Positions 9,066 through 19,772 of a DNA stretch of 25,346 nucleotides are shown piece by piece. Source of the DNA: Atkinsonella hypoxylon (Eukaryota; Ascomycota; Sordariomycetes; Hypocreales; Clavicipitaceae); the NCBI GenBank assembly GCA_000729835.1, contig JFHB01000318.1:1-25346 (forward strand), written 5' to 3'. How positions within the stretch are numbered: position 1 is the first letter of the stretch; each line of letters starts with the position of its first letter. The translations under genes were made by a program, and so were the position numbers. The notes beneath the pieces were generated by a model, which saw nothing but the letters and a program-made list of their open reading frames with translations, did not search any database and was not told the DNA's origin.

Positions 9066-9195
9066 TATTAAAAGTAGCTTTAACACTAGTGCTATAAGTA
9101 GCTACAACACCAGCGATACTAACATCGCTAGCTTCACGCAACATTAGCTCTAACAGCTGTTACTAGCATAACTACTCTAACAGTAGTACAAAGGA
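9066..9195 (+). repeat. 3' LTR of element A, first 130 bp only
   Basis: Starts TATTAAAAGTAGC, the RIP form of TGTCAAAAGTAGC, and follows the 5' LTR up to CAAAGGA, where B is inserted. The remainder should start at 25341-25346 and continue beyond the window. Compared with the 5' LTR, many CpA and TpG are lost. Confidence 0.92.
9191..9195. repeat. Target-site duplication of element B, left copy (AAGGA)
   Basis: AAGGA here and at 25341-25345 flank B exactly. The uninterrupted site in A's 5' LTR carries one copy, at 3524-3528. Confidence 0.93.
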
Positions 9196-9721
9196 TATCA
9201 AAAAGGTGATAGAAGAGATAACAGAAGAGAGAGAAGATGAAGAAGCTTCTAGTGTGTAGAAGAGTGTGAATTGCTTGCTTCATTCCTCTAACTTAGGAGG
9301 GAGGAAGCGGTCTATATATAGCTAATTCCAAGAGAGAAAGAAAGAGAAGAGAAGAAGAAAAAACAGGAAGGGAGATAGCTAGATACCCGAAAATCCTGCA
9401 GCTTGTAGAGCGAGAGAATTCCGAGAGATACTAAGTGATCTATTGCACTGCCTCTATAAGAGAGGCTAATATTAGTGTGTGTAGAGCCCTATAACAAAGG
9501 AAAGATAACAGACTAGATAACCCCTGTTGTATCCTATCCTGGTCTACTACACCTACTTGTTTCCTACACTTAGTTGTTGTAACTAAGTTCCTTTATTGTG
9601 CTACTGTTGGAGTAGTTATGCTGGTAACAGCTGTTAGAGCTGATGTTGCATAAAGCTGGCGATGTTAGTATCGCTGGTGTTGTGGCCACTTTTAGCACTA
9701 GTGTTGAAGCTACTTTTAATA
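9196..9721 (-). repeat. 3' LTR of element B (526 bp)
   Basis: Reads TATCAAAAAGG at its left and ACTTTTAATA at its right on the + strand. It is the reverse complement of A's 5' LTR, with the TATATATA box at 9313-9320 and an A/G-rich run at about 9331-9370. It retains many TpG dinucleotides lost elsewhere. Differences from 24815-25340 are mainly G/A or C/T, plus a small shift in the purine run. Confidence 0.93.
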
Positions 9722-9723
9722 TA

Positions 9724-9730
9724 CCCCCCT
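9724..9730 (-). other. Polypurine tract of element B
   Basis: CCCCCCT on the + strand (AGGGGGG in coding sense), two bases from the LTR and identical to A's. Confidence 0.8.
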
Positions 9731-9756
9731 AGATAGGTTGTTAGTTAACAAGCTAT

Positions 9757-9808
9757 CTATTCCTCTTTAGAGTCTTTAAGCTCTTCAAGCTTAACAAGAC
9801 TTTCTACA
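9757..9808 (-). pseudogene. Last codons of element B gag-pol, cut off by element C
   Basis: The - strand reads ESLVKLEELKDSKEE and then TAG (9757-9759), the same ending as A's pol. Joined conceptually to 19773 onward, it completes the RNase H end of B. It is less mutated than A: it keeps Glu and Val where A has Lys and Ile. Confidence 0.88.
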
Positions 9809-9813
9809 TCTAC
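9809..9813. repeat. Target-site duplication of element C, left copy (TCTAC)
   Basis: TCTAC abuts the TGTTAC start of C here and follows its GTAACA end at 19768-19772. Confidence 0.93.
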
Positions 9814-10056
9814 TGTTACGGTGGGATCCGACGTGGGTTTGTCGGAAGTAACGATGGGTTGTTGGATTCGACAGGTTATGCAATAAATCGTAAGAGGAGT
9901 CGTAAGAGCTTCTGTAAGGAGCATCTAGTAATAGTGTTCTAATAAATAATAGTTAATTGTTTAATCTAACTACCTAAGTGTTGCTTCTAACTACTTATAT
10001 ATAATTACGGTTACGTGCACTAGTGACCTATAGGTCTATATAATTATCCCGTAATA
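9814..10056 (-). repeat. 3' LTR of element C (243 bp)
   Basis: TGTTAC...GTAATA on the + strand. It is relatively free of RIP at its left end, with GATCCGACGTGGG and ATTCGACAGG intact. The equivalent part of the other LTR (19525 onward) has lost these to G-to-A and C-to-T changes. Confidence 0.93.
9815..9852. other. Hairpin at the LTR end of element C
   Basis: GTTAC (9815-9819) pairs with GTAAC (9848-9852) and TCCGAC (9827-9832) with GTCGGA (9841-9846). Conserved in D; decayed by mutation in C's other LTR (19525 onward). Confidence 0.7.
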
Positions 10057-10635
10057 AGTGCTGCCTCTACAAAAAAGATTAGCTGTCCTAGCCGTTCTAA
10101 AATTAATTGTTAGTTATTAGAAGGCATATTAGATTGAACTAAATAACTCGTTAATCTAGCTGTTATAAAAGGCGCAGAAAGGTAGTTATTATGTTATTAC
10201 GCAAGCATACGTTGTTGTTGTTGTTGTAGTGCAATCTGCAGTATAGGTTGCTATATTTACGCATTTTTCCCTGTGCACTTATAATGCTTAAATTACACTT
10301 ATAATCTAGTAACTATTAAATTTGCATATTAAATTAACGGATTTCCTTAAACCTAATAGAGCGTTAAAGCTTATTCTATATCCTATATATAAGTAAAGTT
10401 ATGCAAAATTATCCTAGATAATGTTAAATCCTATAAATTAATCTTATATAATAAAGCTAATTTATTAAATCTATATAGTATATTCTTTGTATAAGATTAT
10501 TCTATACAGTGTTAAAAGCATTAAAAATTAATCTATATTAAAGTAAATTTTCTGTTAGATCCCTTTAGTACATTTCTTTATATATATACAGCTTATTCTA
10601 ATCCTTAAGCATTAGTAATAGTAGTAAATTGTTAG
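10057..10635 (-). other. 3' untranslated region of element C
   Basis: Homologous to 2060-2641 of D. It includes a short GTT-rich run (10211-10228) and a GGCGCAGAAAGG block. I see no coding frame or RNA gene. Confidence 0.55.
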
Positions 10636-12402
10636 TTAGTTATAGTAAGCTGTTAGTTCTTTCTAGAAAGTAAAGCTAAAGAACGTTTCTAGTAGCTTTA
10701 GGGAGAGTTTTGCCTAAGAGGTACTAGTTTTATACTTAATAGGTATTTCTACTAGTTTACTTATAGCTAGCCTTTTAGTTAGCGTTTTTACCTTAGTTAG
10801 TGTTAGCTTTACTATAGAAGGTATCTTTTATAGAATTAATAAAGAGAAACGCATTAAAGATAGGTTAATTAGAATAAACTAAGCACTTCTTCTATATTAA
10901 ATAGTGCTAAATCTATTACTAAAGAGGCCTTATATAGCAATAAGCTAGTTAGCTAAGCGTTCTAAGAAGTCTATATAAATACAGTTAATTTTATGCTGTA
11001 AGCGTCTACTTTCTGCCTATAGTATATTAATATTACTAGCAACCTTTAGTAAGGTTTTATTTTTATTAATAACATTATTAATACCTTTATTAAATTAACT
11101 TATACTATTTAGTTAGTTATATATACTATAAATAGTAGTCTATAATTTATTAAACTACTTATTAAATAGACCTCCTTTAGCCTTTATTTTAACCTAGTTA
11201 ATCTTTTTATTTAACTTATTAATTTTAGTAATATAGAGATTAAGTTGCTTTTATATAGCGTTACTACCTATAAAAGTGTCCTTAAGGTAGGCTTTAATTA
11301 TTTCTTTAGCGTTAGATTTATACTTCTTCTAAAGAAGACTATTATACTAGCTTTAGGATTGCACCTTAGCTAATAGAATAAAGAGTAAGTCTATACAGCT
11401 AATACTAGCTAAGGCACCTATAATAGTGCTATTAATTCTACTAAATTTATTAGAGAAGTAGATAGTAAGTAACGCTACTTATAACAGTAAACTAGTAGAT
11501 AAATCTATAGTAATAGTTTCTTTACCTCTTTTTACTATATTACTACTATAGTATATAGTAGCTACTACTTTTGCCTATATCTTACCTCTTCTAGCTACTT
11601 TAGCGTTACCTATAGATACCTTAGTATCCTTACCTTTATATTACTAGTTCTAGCGCTTTACTTTATAGTTATTATAAATCCTAAAGATATATATTACTGT
11701 ATTCTACTAGAGTAAGTAATATATATTGTCTTTAAAGACCTTAATACTAGTTTTATCTATTATACTGCCTTTAAAGGTAAATTTATAGGTATAAGTATAA
11801 ATAGTATTTTCTATATTCTATACCTTTTCTTTAGCTCTATTAGTATAGTAATACTAACTATAGTCTTCTATAATAGGCCTTATATTAGTAATGTTAATAT
11901 TATCTTTAATTTCTATAGGAATAGTGCTAAAGATAAACTTATTAACTTTTAGGGTGCCTTTAGTACTTCTAGGCCTACTAAAAGTGCTATATAAGCAGTA
12001 GAAATTAAGTAATATAAGATAAGTTTTAATATTATTTAGCTCTATAGCTACTATATTACCTTTATAGTTATATTCTTACTTCTTAAACTTAAAACCTTTA
12101 CTTTTAGCGTTAAAACTATTGTTATAATTAATATATATATTAGAAGTAATATATTCTTCTTTAGGTTTAAATAGTAGTAGTATTATAGCTTAAGTGTAGT
12201 TACTATTATTATTCTCTTCTTAGAATAAACTATTTAGGTTTACTAGAATTAATAATTTTAAACTACTAAAAGAAAAGGATAATAGTAGTAGATTTTCTGC
12301 AGAAGAGGTAGAAGAGGCTAGAAGTAGCTCTATAGAGGCTAGTTAGTTCTATAGGCTATAGGAATTTACTCTATAGGTAGTCTATTGCTTTTAGTGTAGC
12401 AT
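10636..12402 (-). pseudogene. ORF3 of element C: unidentified protein of about 588 codons between pol and the 3' LTR
   Basis: Not recognised. On the - strand an ATG at 12402 opens a frame that stays in register at 11418, 10983 and 10710. Many TAG/TAA occur, as expected from RIP of Gln/Trp codons, but no frameshift. The residue pattern looks protein-like only in this frame. N-terminus: a Ser/Leu-rich stretch (LLLASSTSSAENLLLL). Middle (about 12190-11500): mixed, basic sequence such as NAKVARRGK. At about 11400 is a short hydrophobic stretch (ALASISCIDLLFILLAK). C-terminal half: a Lys/Asn/Ile/Leu-rich, likely coiled-coil region (YITKINKLNKKIN and following), then a basic tail. Its place after integrase is where env-like genes sit in some Gypsy elements, but I see no clear signal peptide, fusion peptide or long membrane anchor. 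The stop at 10636-10638 is provisional. D carries its C-terminal part. Confidence 0.65.
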
Positions 12403-12760
12403 TTTAGTGTTTAACTATTAAAAGTAGCTAAATAATAGCCTAAAGGGATAGAAAGAGTAGTAGCTATAATAGTATTAATAAATTTATAAAGACTTTATAA
12501 TATATAAAGGTATAAAAAAAAGGTTATATAGTAGAAAGTATAAAAATTCGCAAAAGTAAAGGTAAATTTACAGAAAAAGTAGGTTAAAACAATAGTATAT
12601 AGATTTATAGGTGTTTTCTTTTTAACCTTCTATAATTCTATAATATAGGTTAATTTTAATAGTTCTAATAATAATAAATAAGGAAATAAGGAAAAAGATA
12701 CTAAAAGATTTAAATAATTTATTATATAATAAAGGAAATTAAGACTTATAAAGAAAAGAG
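12403..12760 (-). other. Spacer of element C between pol and ORF3
   Basis: About 360 bp, very A/T-rich, with homopurine runs on the + strand (GGAAATAAGGAAAAAG near 12680). I see no convincing coding frame. It could hold signals for a subgenomic or spliced ORF3 transcript, but splice sites cannot be judged after RIP. Confidence 0.4.
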
Positions 12761-15700
12761 TTAGTAGTAAGCTTCTGCTAGCTAATTTAGGGTTTTTTAG
12801 TAAGCTATATTACCTTTCTAATAACGCTAATACTCTTCTTCCTAATTTATAGAGTGCTTTTATAGATATTTATTTATAATTTTAAAAGCATTAACTTTAA
12901 GCTTATCTTTAGCAATCTATTAGTTATCTTTAGTAGAGAACCCTTTCTATTATATAAGAAATTCTAGATATAGCTTACTTAACCTACTGTAGAAACGTTA
13001 GATTTAATAGGCATAAATTTGCTTAATTTCCTAATAGTTCTCTATACTAAACCCTTCTATTATAATTAGTAGTAGTAGTTACTCTTTTTAGTTAAAAGAG
13101 TTTTTACCTTATTTTAGCTTCTAAAGGTAAGCTGCTAATACTACTAAATATATATATAAATCCAGTAGGAAATCTAGGTAAAATAATAATAGGCTTACTT
13201 TTATAAGAACCTTATATAGCTTTACTTATTAAGGAGACTATTTCTTTTTTAGCTTTCCTAAAAGTATATATTCTTAGTGTAATTATAGGTAGACTATATT
13301 CTTTACTTTAATATTAATAAGCTTATACTAGGCGTTATATTTAATCTTACTTAAGGCATTTACTATACTAATAGCTGTTTCTACCTTTTGCTAGTATAGC
13401 TTCTAAAGTATAGCTATATTGCTTATATCTATTCTGTTGCTAAGAACGTTATTTAATTAGATTAAATTAACAACAGTAGCTAGTTAGAAGCTATATATAA
13501 GTTTATTAGAGGAAATCTCTATACTAGCTGCTACTATATTGTTAAGTTAGTGCTATAGTGCTAAAAGTATTACAGTCTATAGTATATTTAAATTTATAAC
13601 TATATAGTATTAAACAGTAATAATAACTGTTTAATTCTTTTATTTAGCTGTTCTATCTATCTATAGGTAGTAAGCTATAGCTATAAGCAATTTACTTCTA
13701 ATTTAGGTAAATATACTTCTCTAGATATTAGAAATAAACTTTAGATCTTAGTTACTTATAATCTACTTAGGAAGGCTTTAGTTTAATAAATATAGTATCT
13801 ATAAGAGCAGTTCTACCTAAATTTCTACTATATATATTATATACTTAAGTATAAGAATTGTTTACTTACTAAATAGGCAATTTACTAAATATAGTAAGTT
13901 ATAGAAGCTATATTTATCTTTTTACTATAGAGTGTTTATTAAGCTAACTTTAGGTATATTAGTAATAAAATTAAGCGAAATTATATAGAAGGGAGTTAGA
14001 ACTAACTCTAATAACCTTAATTTCTCTAGTAGCTTACTGCAGTTAATTACATTTTCTTTATAGGTACAGCAGTAAGTAATATAGGCTTAAATCTACTTAT
14101 ATATCTATAGAAAGTAAACTACCTATAATTCTACTGCTATTCTATAGGCGCTAAAATAGTTCTAATTATTATAGACTGTTTTAAGGATAAATCCTACAAC
14201 CTTTATAGGTATATATAGTTAGAATAGGCCTTTTCTATTATAATAGTATAAGAGTTTATTGTTTTATAGGGTTTATCTATACAGTAGAATCCTTAGCCTT
14301 TATTGTTAATTTTACTAATTTTACTTTTTACAAAAGTTCTTAATACCTTCTATAATTCTACTAAGCTTTAGATTAAAACTATAGCCTTAAATAATTTTCT
14401 CTTTTAAACCTTTATTTAATACTACTGTAGTACTATATTCTTTAGTAAAAAACGCACTTATATTAAGCTTATTAAATTTACTATTATAAGCCTTCTTTTA
14501 GTATAAAACTATAACTAGCAACCTAAAGAGTATATTTAGCACTATATTTAGCACTTTTAGTATATAGAAAACTCTTAGGTTAAATTGCAATAAATAATTA
14601 GCTACTTTAGCTAATTTTAGGTTAGCTTTATTTAGATTTATTATAGTAAGTAAGGTGTATTTAATAATCCCTTTTGCTAGTAAGTAGTCTATAATAATAT
14701 TAATAGTATAGCAGTTAGATTAAACTATTTTCTATAGCTTTTAAACACTCTATATAATTACAGCTACCTCTACCTTAGTTAATCTATAGCGTTTCTTTAG
14801 GTTAAAAGTATATCTTAAGAGGAAAAGAATTAGTTAAAGCTAATTATTTTTAATATCTTTATTAGGTATACTATAACTATTTTATTTACCTATAAGCTAG
14901 AAAATAAAGAGCCTAAATCCTTCCTTATAAGCGTTAACTTTAAAGAATAAATGCTTACTAAAGTTATAGTGCTATAGAATAGTATTTTTATTAAGGTATA
15001 CCTTTACCTCTTAAAATACCTTCTTTTCCTTAGGTTTTAATAAAAATATTACTTTTTAGGCTTTCTTTTAGTGTATTAGTTTTAGTAAACTATTAGCTAA
15101 GCCTTTCTTATAAAGCTCTTATAGTAAAGTAGTCTTTTGTTTCTATAGTAAGTAAATTTATATATTAAACTATAGAATACTCTTCTATAAAAAGCTAGCT
15201 ATATTAATAAAGGTCTTTAGATTTATAAGATTTACTAGAAACTTAAGTTTTTAAAAAGCTTTTAGCTTATTATTTATATTAGTAATTCTATTACTATTAA
15301 TAATAAAACCTAATAGCTAAATAGCTAAGTAGCTTATAAATAACTTCCTTATAGCTATTATTAACTTATTTTTCTCTAGAATTAATAAGACTATATTAAG
15401 GTATATAAGGTAGTCTTTAGTAGAGTTAAAGAATATAATAATATTATTAATATAGATTTATATAAAATACTAATGCTTTTAAAATAATTAGTTTATATAC
15501 TATTAAGTAAAAGCTAAAGCGTTCTTAAAGCCTATAAGCGCTACATTTAATACTTTTAATCCTTATTTTAATATTACTACTATATAAGATTAATGCTTTT
15601 ATCTTATAAGAAGCTAGTAGAAAAACCCTAATGCATTAAAAAGTAAAAATATCTTCTTACTATATATATTTACTATAATATTTAATTAATTTAGTAAGAG

Positions 15701-18700
15701 GTATATATTTAGTATTACTACACTATTAAGCAGCCTTATATTAACTATAACTTATCCTTTTCTTTCTATTAAGGTTTTAATCTATACTATAAAGGCTAGG
15801 CAGGCTATAGCTGCTAAGTTATCTAAATATAATATCTTTCTACTTAAATGTAGCTTATTATAAACCTTATCTAGTTTAGCTTTATCTTTAGCTCTTAGTA
15901 GGTAGATTTAAATAGGTTTTAGCTGCTTCTACTATCTATTTACTAGATTTACTCTTATATACTAGTCTTTAGGTATAGAAATAATACCTTTATTACAATA
16001 AATATTATATTTATCTATTAAGTTAATAAGTTTAGCTATAATATTTAGGTTTAAGTTTTCTACCTTAACCTTATATTTATTGTAGATATATAGTATATCC
16101 TTAGAATAAGAGATTCTATATATAAAGATACTATTATTAACTTTCTTAGGGTTAAATCTACTACTATTACTTTCTTTCTATATCTTATAATCTTCTATAG
16201 GCAATAGACTATTATTAAGTGCAATATCCTTAGAAAAATATATATATAAATTAAATAGGTTTACAATTATATAGTTAGCCTTAAGCTCTTTATTATACTA
16301 AAGATAAGCAACCTTCTAATTTTTCTAGATTATAATAAATTTATCTAAATAGTTATAGGCTACTATTTATTCCTAATTAGTTATACTAAGCAATATATCT
16401 AGAATAAGGTTAAATTTTAAGTATATATAGTAGGCAGTAGCCTTTTTATTAGCTAGTACCTCCTTCTATTTAACTAGAATATACTTCTACAATTTTAGCG
16501 GAATTATTACAGCTTATACTGCTATTACATTCTAATATAGAATCCTTAAAATTAGCTAGAAGATACCTATTTCTATAACTATATTATAAATAGACCTAAT
16601 AGTAGCTCTAAAGCAAATAAAATTAATTTTAACACTATAATTATAGAGAAAGGTTAAACTTAGAAGAAGCTTTAGCCCTAAGTTACTTATTACATTAGCT
16701 ATAACTATAAAATAGCTAGTTATAAGCACGCTATATATAGATCTAGGGATATAGAAGTTAAATGTAGCTATTTTAGAGATATAGAAGGATAATTGCACTT
16801 TAGTAACTAGTTTTAGCTCTATTTTTGCCTATTTTATATTCTAACTAAACTAAATTAAATATACTTTATTAACTAATACTAAAGAGGTTTTAGTATTTAG
16901 GTAAATCTAATGCAATAGTCCTTTATTATAGAATTAAATAGGAATCTTTAGAAAGAAATTTAACTTTAAAATACTAAATTTAATAAGCTATAGCCTTATA
17001 ACTACTTTAACTACTTACTTTATCTAGATTTCTTATAAATCCTTTTAGTTTACCTTTATTTAAACCTTTTTCTTTTACTTTTCTTTACTTTTAGTAAAAT
17101 AGGTTTTAATAAAGTTAGATTTTAAGCTAGTTAGTAGTTCCTTAGTATTAACTGTTTCTTCTTCTTCTATTAGCTAGTATTTATAGCTTTTAAGGTACTT
17201 CTTATAGTCTTTTTAGTTAAATTTATCTTTAAACGTTATTATATAGGTATATTCCTTATTATTCTATAGTAAGCTCTATTGTTAAAAACGTTAAAGCTGC
17301 TAAAAATACTACAGCTTTAGCTAATAATTCTAGCTAGCCTCTAAATTCTAGTTCTACTAAAGCTAAAGTTATTACTCTTTTAGCAGCTAATTCCTTTAGT
17401 TTTATAGTAGGTATTAAGTATAATTATTCTAGTAATTTTTATAGAATAGAGGTTAGAACTAAAATTAACTATTACTTCTATTCTAGTTAGCTTAGTTACC
17501 TTAAGCTACTTTATTATTTTTAAAGTTCTTACTATTAAATTTACTTTAAGTATAGTAGGCATTAATATCTTCTTTATAGTCTTTTAACTTTTATTGTTTT
17601 TCTAGATCCTTAAGGCATTTTTATAGATCCTTAACCTTATTATTTACTATAGTAATATATATAGATCTTAGGTCTTTTACTATTAAAATTAGGTATAGCT
17701 ATTATAATCCTAGGTATAGCTTATAATAAAGTCTTAAAAGGAGCTAAAGATTAGTAGTTTTACTATTTATATAGGTATATTAGAATACTTTAGAGATAAA
17801 TTCTCTAAATAATTTTTCTTTAATTATATTTTACTCTATAAACTTAGCTAAATCTAGCTATATTATTGCATTCTAAATCTATATACTAAATTCTTTATAG
17901 ATAGTAGTATAAATAGAGTTTAAACTGCTAAAAATAGCTGTTTTTTTATAGTAATCTAGATACTACTTATACTATATTAATATATTCCCTTTAAAGAGAG
18001 TTTAAAGCTTAATATAAATAGCTTCTTAGGCATTAATTGCACTATAGCTATAGTAGTCTTTAATAGCTTAAATCTATAGCTCTATATTATAGAAAATAGT
18101 GTACTTTCCTTTATATAAAATTAGCTTATAGATATTTCTATTATTAAAGGGTTTAAAGTAACTAATATTAATAATCTTCTATATAGAATCTATTTATTCT
18201 TTAGGGGTTTAGAACTATATATTACCTTAGTTATTCTATTTTTAATATAGATTTAGCCTTTTATCTACTAGATTTAGCTAGAGATTGTTGTTTCTAATAT
18301 AGTATAGTGCCTATTAATTTATATACTAATATTTAAAGTTACTAAATACTTAATCCTAGTTTTTTTTAGTATTTTAGCTCTTCTTAGCCTTACTATTGTA
18401 GTATTACTTTAATAGATTCTTTAGAAATTATAGTAACTTCTATTCTTTTAGAAAAGTACTAAAGTGTTTAAAGTATTCTTATATTATATAGTTTCCTTTA
18501 CTTAGAGGTTACTTTTAACCTTACTTCTAGTTTTAGTTAACTTTTAGGGGTAAGTAAGAATTAAAAGCCCTTTACCTATAATCCTTAAGCTAAAAGCCTT
18601 ATTAGATATAGTATTATTTATTGTATTTATCCTAAGGCTTAAGTGTAGTCTCTATTTTCTAGGCTAAGTATTATTGCTTTACCTAAAGAGCAGCAATTTT

Positions 18701-19462
18701 ATTGTTTAATTCTCTCTATAATTTACTAATTTTATTAATTAATTCTCCTTTAATTTTACTAATTTACCTACTAATTTCTATAGAAAAACCTATAAGCTAT
18801 TCTAGTAAGAGGTTCTCTTTTCTAAGTAAATCTACTACTTTCTTTACTTTATACTTTAGCCTAAAGGTATAAAACCTTTAGTAAGCCTATAAAAGTAGTA
18901 AGATTTTAGCTAGTTCTTTAATTAATAAGTTCTTTCTAGTAGTTTAAGGTATATCTAATAGATCTAGGTCCTTAGTAAGCAGTATAAATCTAGATCTCTA
19001 TACTTACTTTCCTTTAATATTCTAAGTAGAACTAGCACTAGCTTTATAGATAGTATCTCTTAAGCTATTAGATCTAGATAATCTAGCCTTAGCTTTTCCT
19101 TTTAGTATTACTATTAGTAAATCTATAAGAAGTTTAGTAGATTTAGCCTTATTAATAATTCTATTAATCTACCTCTATATTTACTGTACTATAAAAGCAT
19201 TAACAGTATTCTAGTAAGAAGGTAGTTTTACTAGCTTAGGTTAGTTATATAATTTAAGCTATTTATTAATAAATTTATAGTAAGTAAAATAAAGTAGTAA
19301 GCTTCTTTTCTCTTAAGGCATAAAATCCCTTTTTTAAATCTAGAAATCTAGATTTTAGCAGTAAAATTTATAGAATTAATATATAGTTTTAAGTTCTTTA
19401 TTAGTAAAAAGAATATAATTTCTTCTACTAAGCTCCTTCTAAAGTTACTCTATCTTAGATAT
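12761..19462 (-). pseudogene. Gypsy gag-pol polyprotein of element C, one frame, inactivated by RIP
   Basis: Anchors with codon ends at 19462, 18814, 17569, 16798, 15766, 15427, 13978, 12964 and 12763 all share one - strand frame, about 2230 codons with no net shift. Gag, about 19462-17300: coiled-coil-like stretch (VKKVVDLLRKENLLLE near 18840) and a possible degraded zinc knuckle near 17560. RT, about 16000-15100: ERKG, then VIVNIRLLN, then the YxDD box as YINNIIIF at about 15470-15430, and LLGFIINS. RNase H follows, then integrase about 14400-13000 with SLNFITNIPKV near 13970 and a GPY/F-like end near 13200. A possible chromodomain lies at about 13000-12850. The stop-free stretch 16798-16556 belongs to this frame, upstream of RT. 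The start (an ATA at 19462, perhaps once ATG) is a guess. Gag and pol in a single frame also occurs in fungal elements such as Tf1. Confidence 0.88.
12850..13030 (-). other. Possible chromodomain at the C-terminus of element C integrase
   Basis: In the pol frame, after the GPY/F-like region, the - strand reads KLYLEFLI, two stops, then KGFSTKDN, two stops, then IAKDKLKVNAFKIINKYL. This has the spacing of a chromodomain (Y-x-V-x-W-x-G-(Y/F) ... N-T-W ... L ... Y) with its Trp/Tyr codons turned to stops. Chromodomain integrases (chromoviruses) are common in fungi. Read by eye only. Confidence 0.4.
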
Positions 19463-19524
19463 TGTAATTTTAGCTTTTTAAGCTTAAGGAGGGTTAGTAA
19501 TAATTAAAAGCAATTACTACTACT
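19463..19524 (-). other. Short leader of element C, primer-binding site region
   Basis: About 60 bp between the 5' LTR and the proposed gag start. The - strand next to the LTR reads AGTAGTAGTAATTGC, which I cannot match to a tRNA 3' end with confidence after RIP. Confidence 0.4.
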
Positions 19525-19767
19525 TATTACAGTAGAATCTAACGTAGGTTTATTGGAAGTAACAATAGGTTGTTAGATTTAATAGATTATACAATAAATC
19601 GTAAGAGAAGTTATAAGAGCTTCTGTAAGGAGTATTTAGTAATAGTGTTCTAATAAATAATAGTTAATTGTTTAATCTAACTACCTAAGTGTTGCTTCTA
19701 ACTACTTATACATAATTGCAGTTACGTGCACTAGTGACCTGCGGGTCTGTATAATTATCCCGTAACA
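19525..19767 (-). repeat. 5' LTR of element C (243 bp)
   Basis: TATTAC (from TGTTAC) to GTAACA, 243 bp like its partner. The part next to the element interior (about 19525-19650) is heavily changed by C-to-T and G-to-A, while the outer part (about 19690-19767) is almost untouched. Confidence 0.93.
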
Positions 19768-19772
19768 TCTAC
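19768..19772. repeat. Target-site duplication of element C, right copy (TCTAC)
   Basis: Directly follows the GTAACA end of C and is identical to 9809-9813. Confidence 0.93.

Larger units (their letters stand above)
3398..9195 (+). mobile_element. Element A: Ty1/Copia retrotransposon, + strand, 3' LTR split by element B
   Basis: Nearly whole: 5' LTR 3398-3920, primer-binding site 3921-3933, leader with minisatellite and telomere-like repeats, a single gag-pol frame of about 4.3 kb, polypurine tract, and the first 130 bp of the 3' LTR. There B interrupts it. The last bases of the window (25341-25346, AAGGAA) match the resumption of this LTR after the duplicated AAGGA; in the 5' LTR the same site reads CAAAGGAACTTAG at 3521-3533. 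The domain order protease, integrase, RT, RNase H defines it as Copia. It is RIP-mutated and dead. Confidence 0.93.
9814..19767 (-). mobile_element. Element C: full-length Ty3/Gypsy, - strand, inserted in pol of element B
   Basis: 9954 bp between TGTTAC and GTAACA, with two 243-bp LTRs and the perfect TCTAC duplication. Coding sense is -: gag and pol in one frame (about 19462 to 12761), then an extra ORF (12402 to 10636), then a 3' untranslated stretch and the LTR at 9814-10056. RT, RNase H and integrase order (integrase last) defines Ty3/Gypsy. The RT resembles fungal Pyret/Grasshopper-like elements by eye. It is the innermost and so the youngest insertion, yet its interior is heavily RIP-mutated. 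No convincing tRNA primer site is visible left of 19525. Confidence 0.93.

Noticed and set aside
9066..9721. A single rearranged or palindromic LTR
   Set aside because: The AAGGA duplication at 9191-9195 and 25341-25345 shows it is two LTRs in opposite orientation, one interrupted by the insertion of B.
12240..12345. Possible + strand coding stretch (KEKDNSSRFSAEEVEEARSSS-like)
   Set aside because: It looks acidic and protein-like, but the + strand reading falls apart on both sides. The - strand frame is continuous with ORF3 from the ATG at 12402. I prefer the - strand, with some doubt.
16556..16798. Stop-free stretch of 80 codons on the - strand beginning with GTG, as an independent gene
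   Set aside because: It is in register with C's gag-pol frame and lies upstream of RT. It is a surviving piece of that polyprotein, not a gene of its own.
17540..17570. CCHC zinc knuckle of C gag
   Set aside because: Tyr residues that could have been Cys are present, but the second position is a TAA that cannot come from a Cys codon by a single RIP change, and spacing is off. Mentioned only as possible.
19500..19524. tRNA primer-binding site of C
   Set aside because: No stretch next to the LTR matches the 3' end or an internal arm of a tRNA well enough to name.
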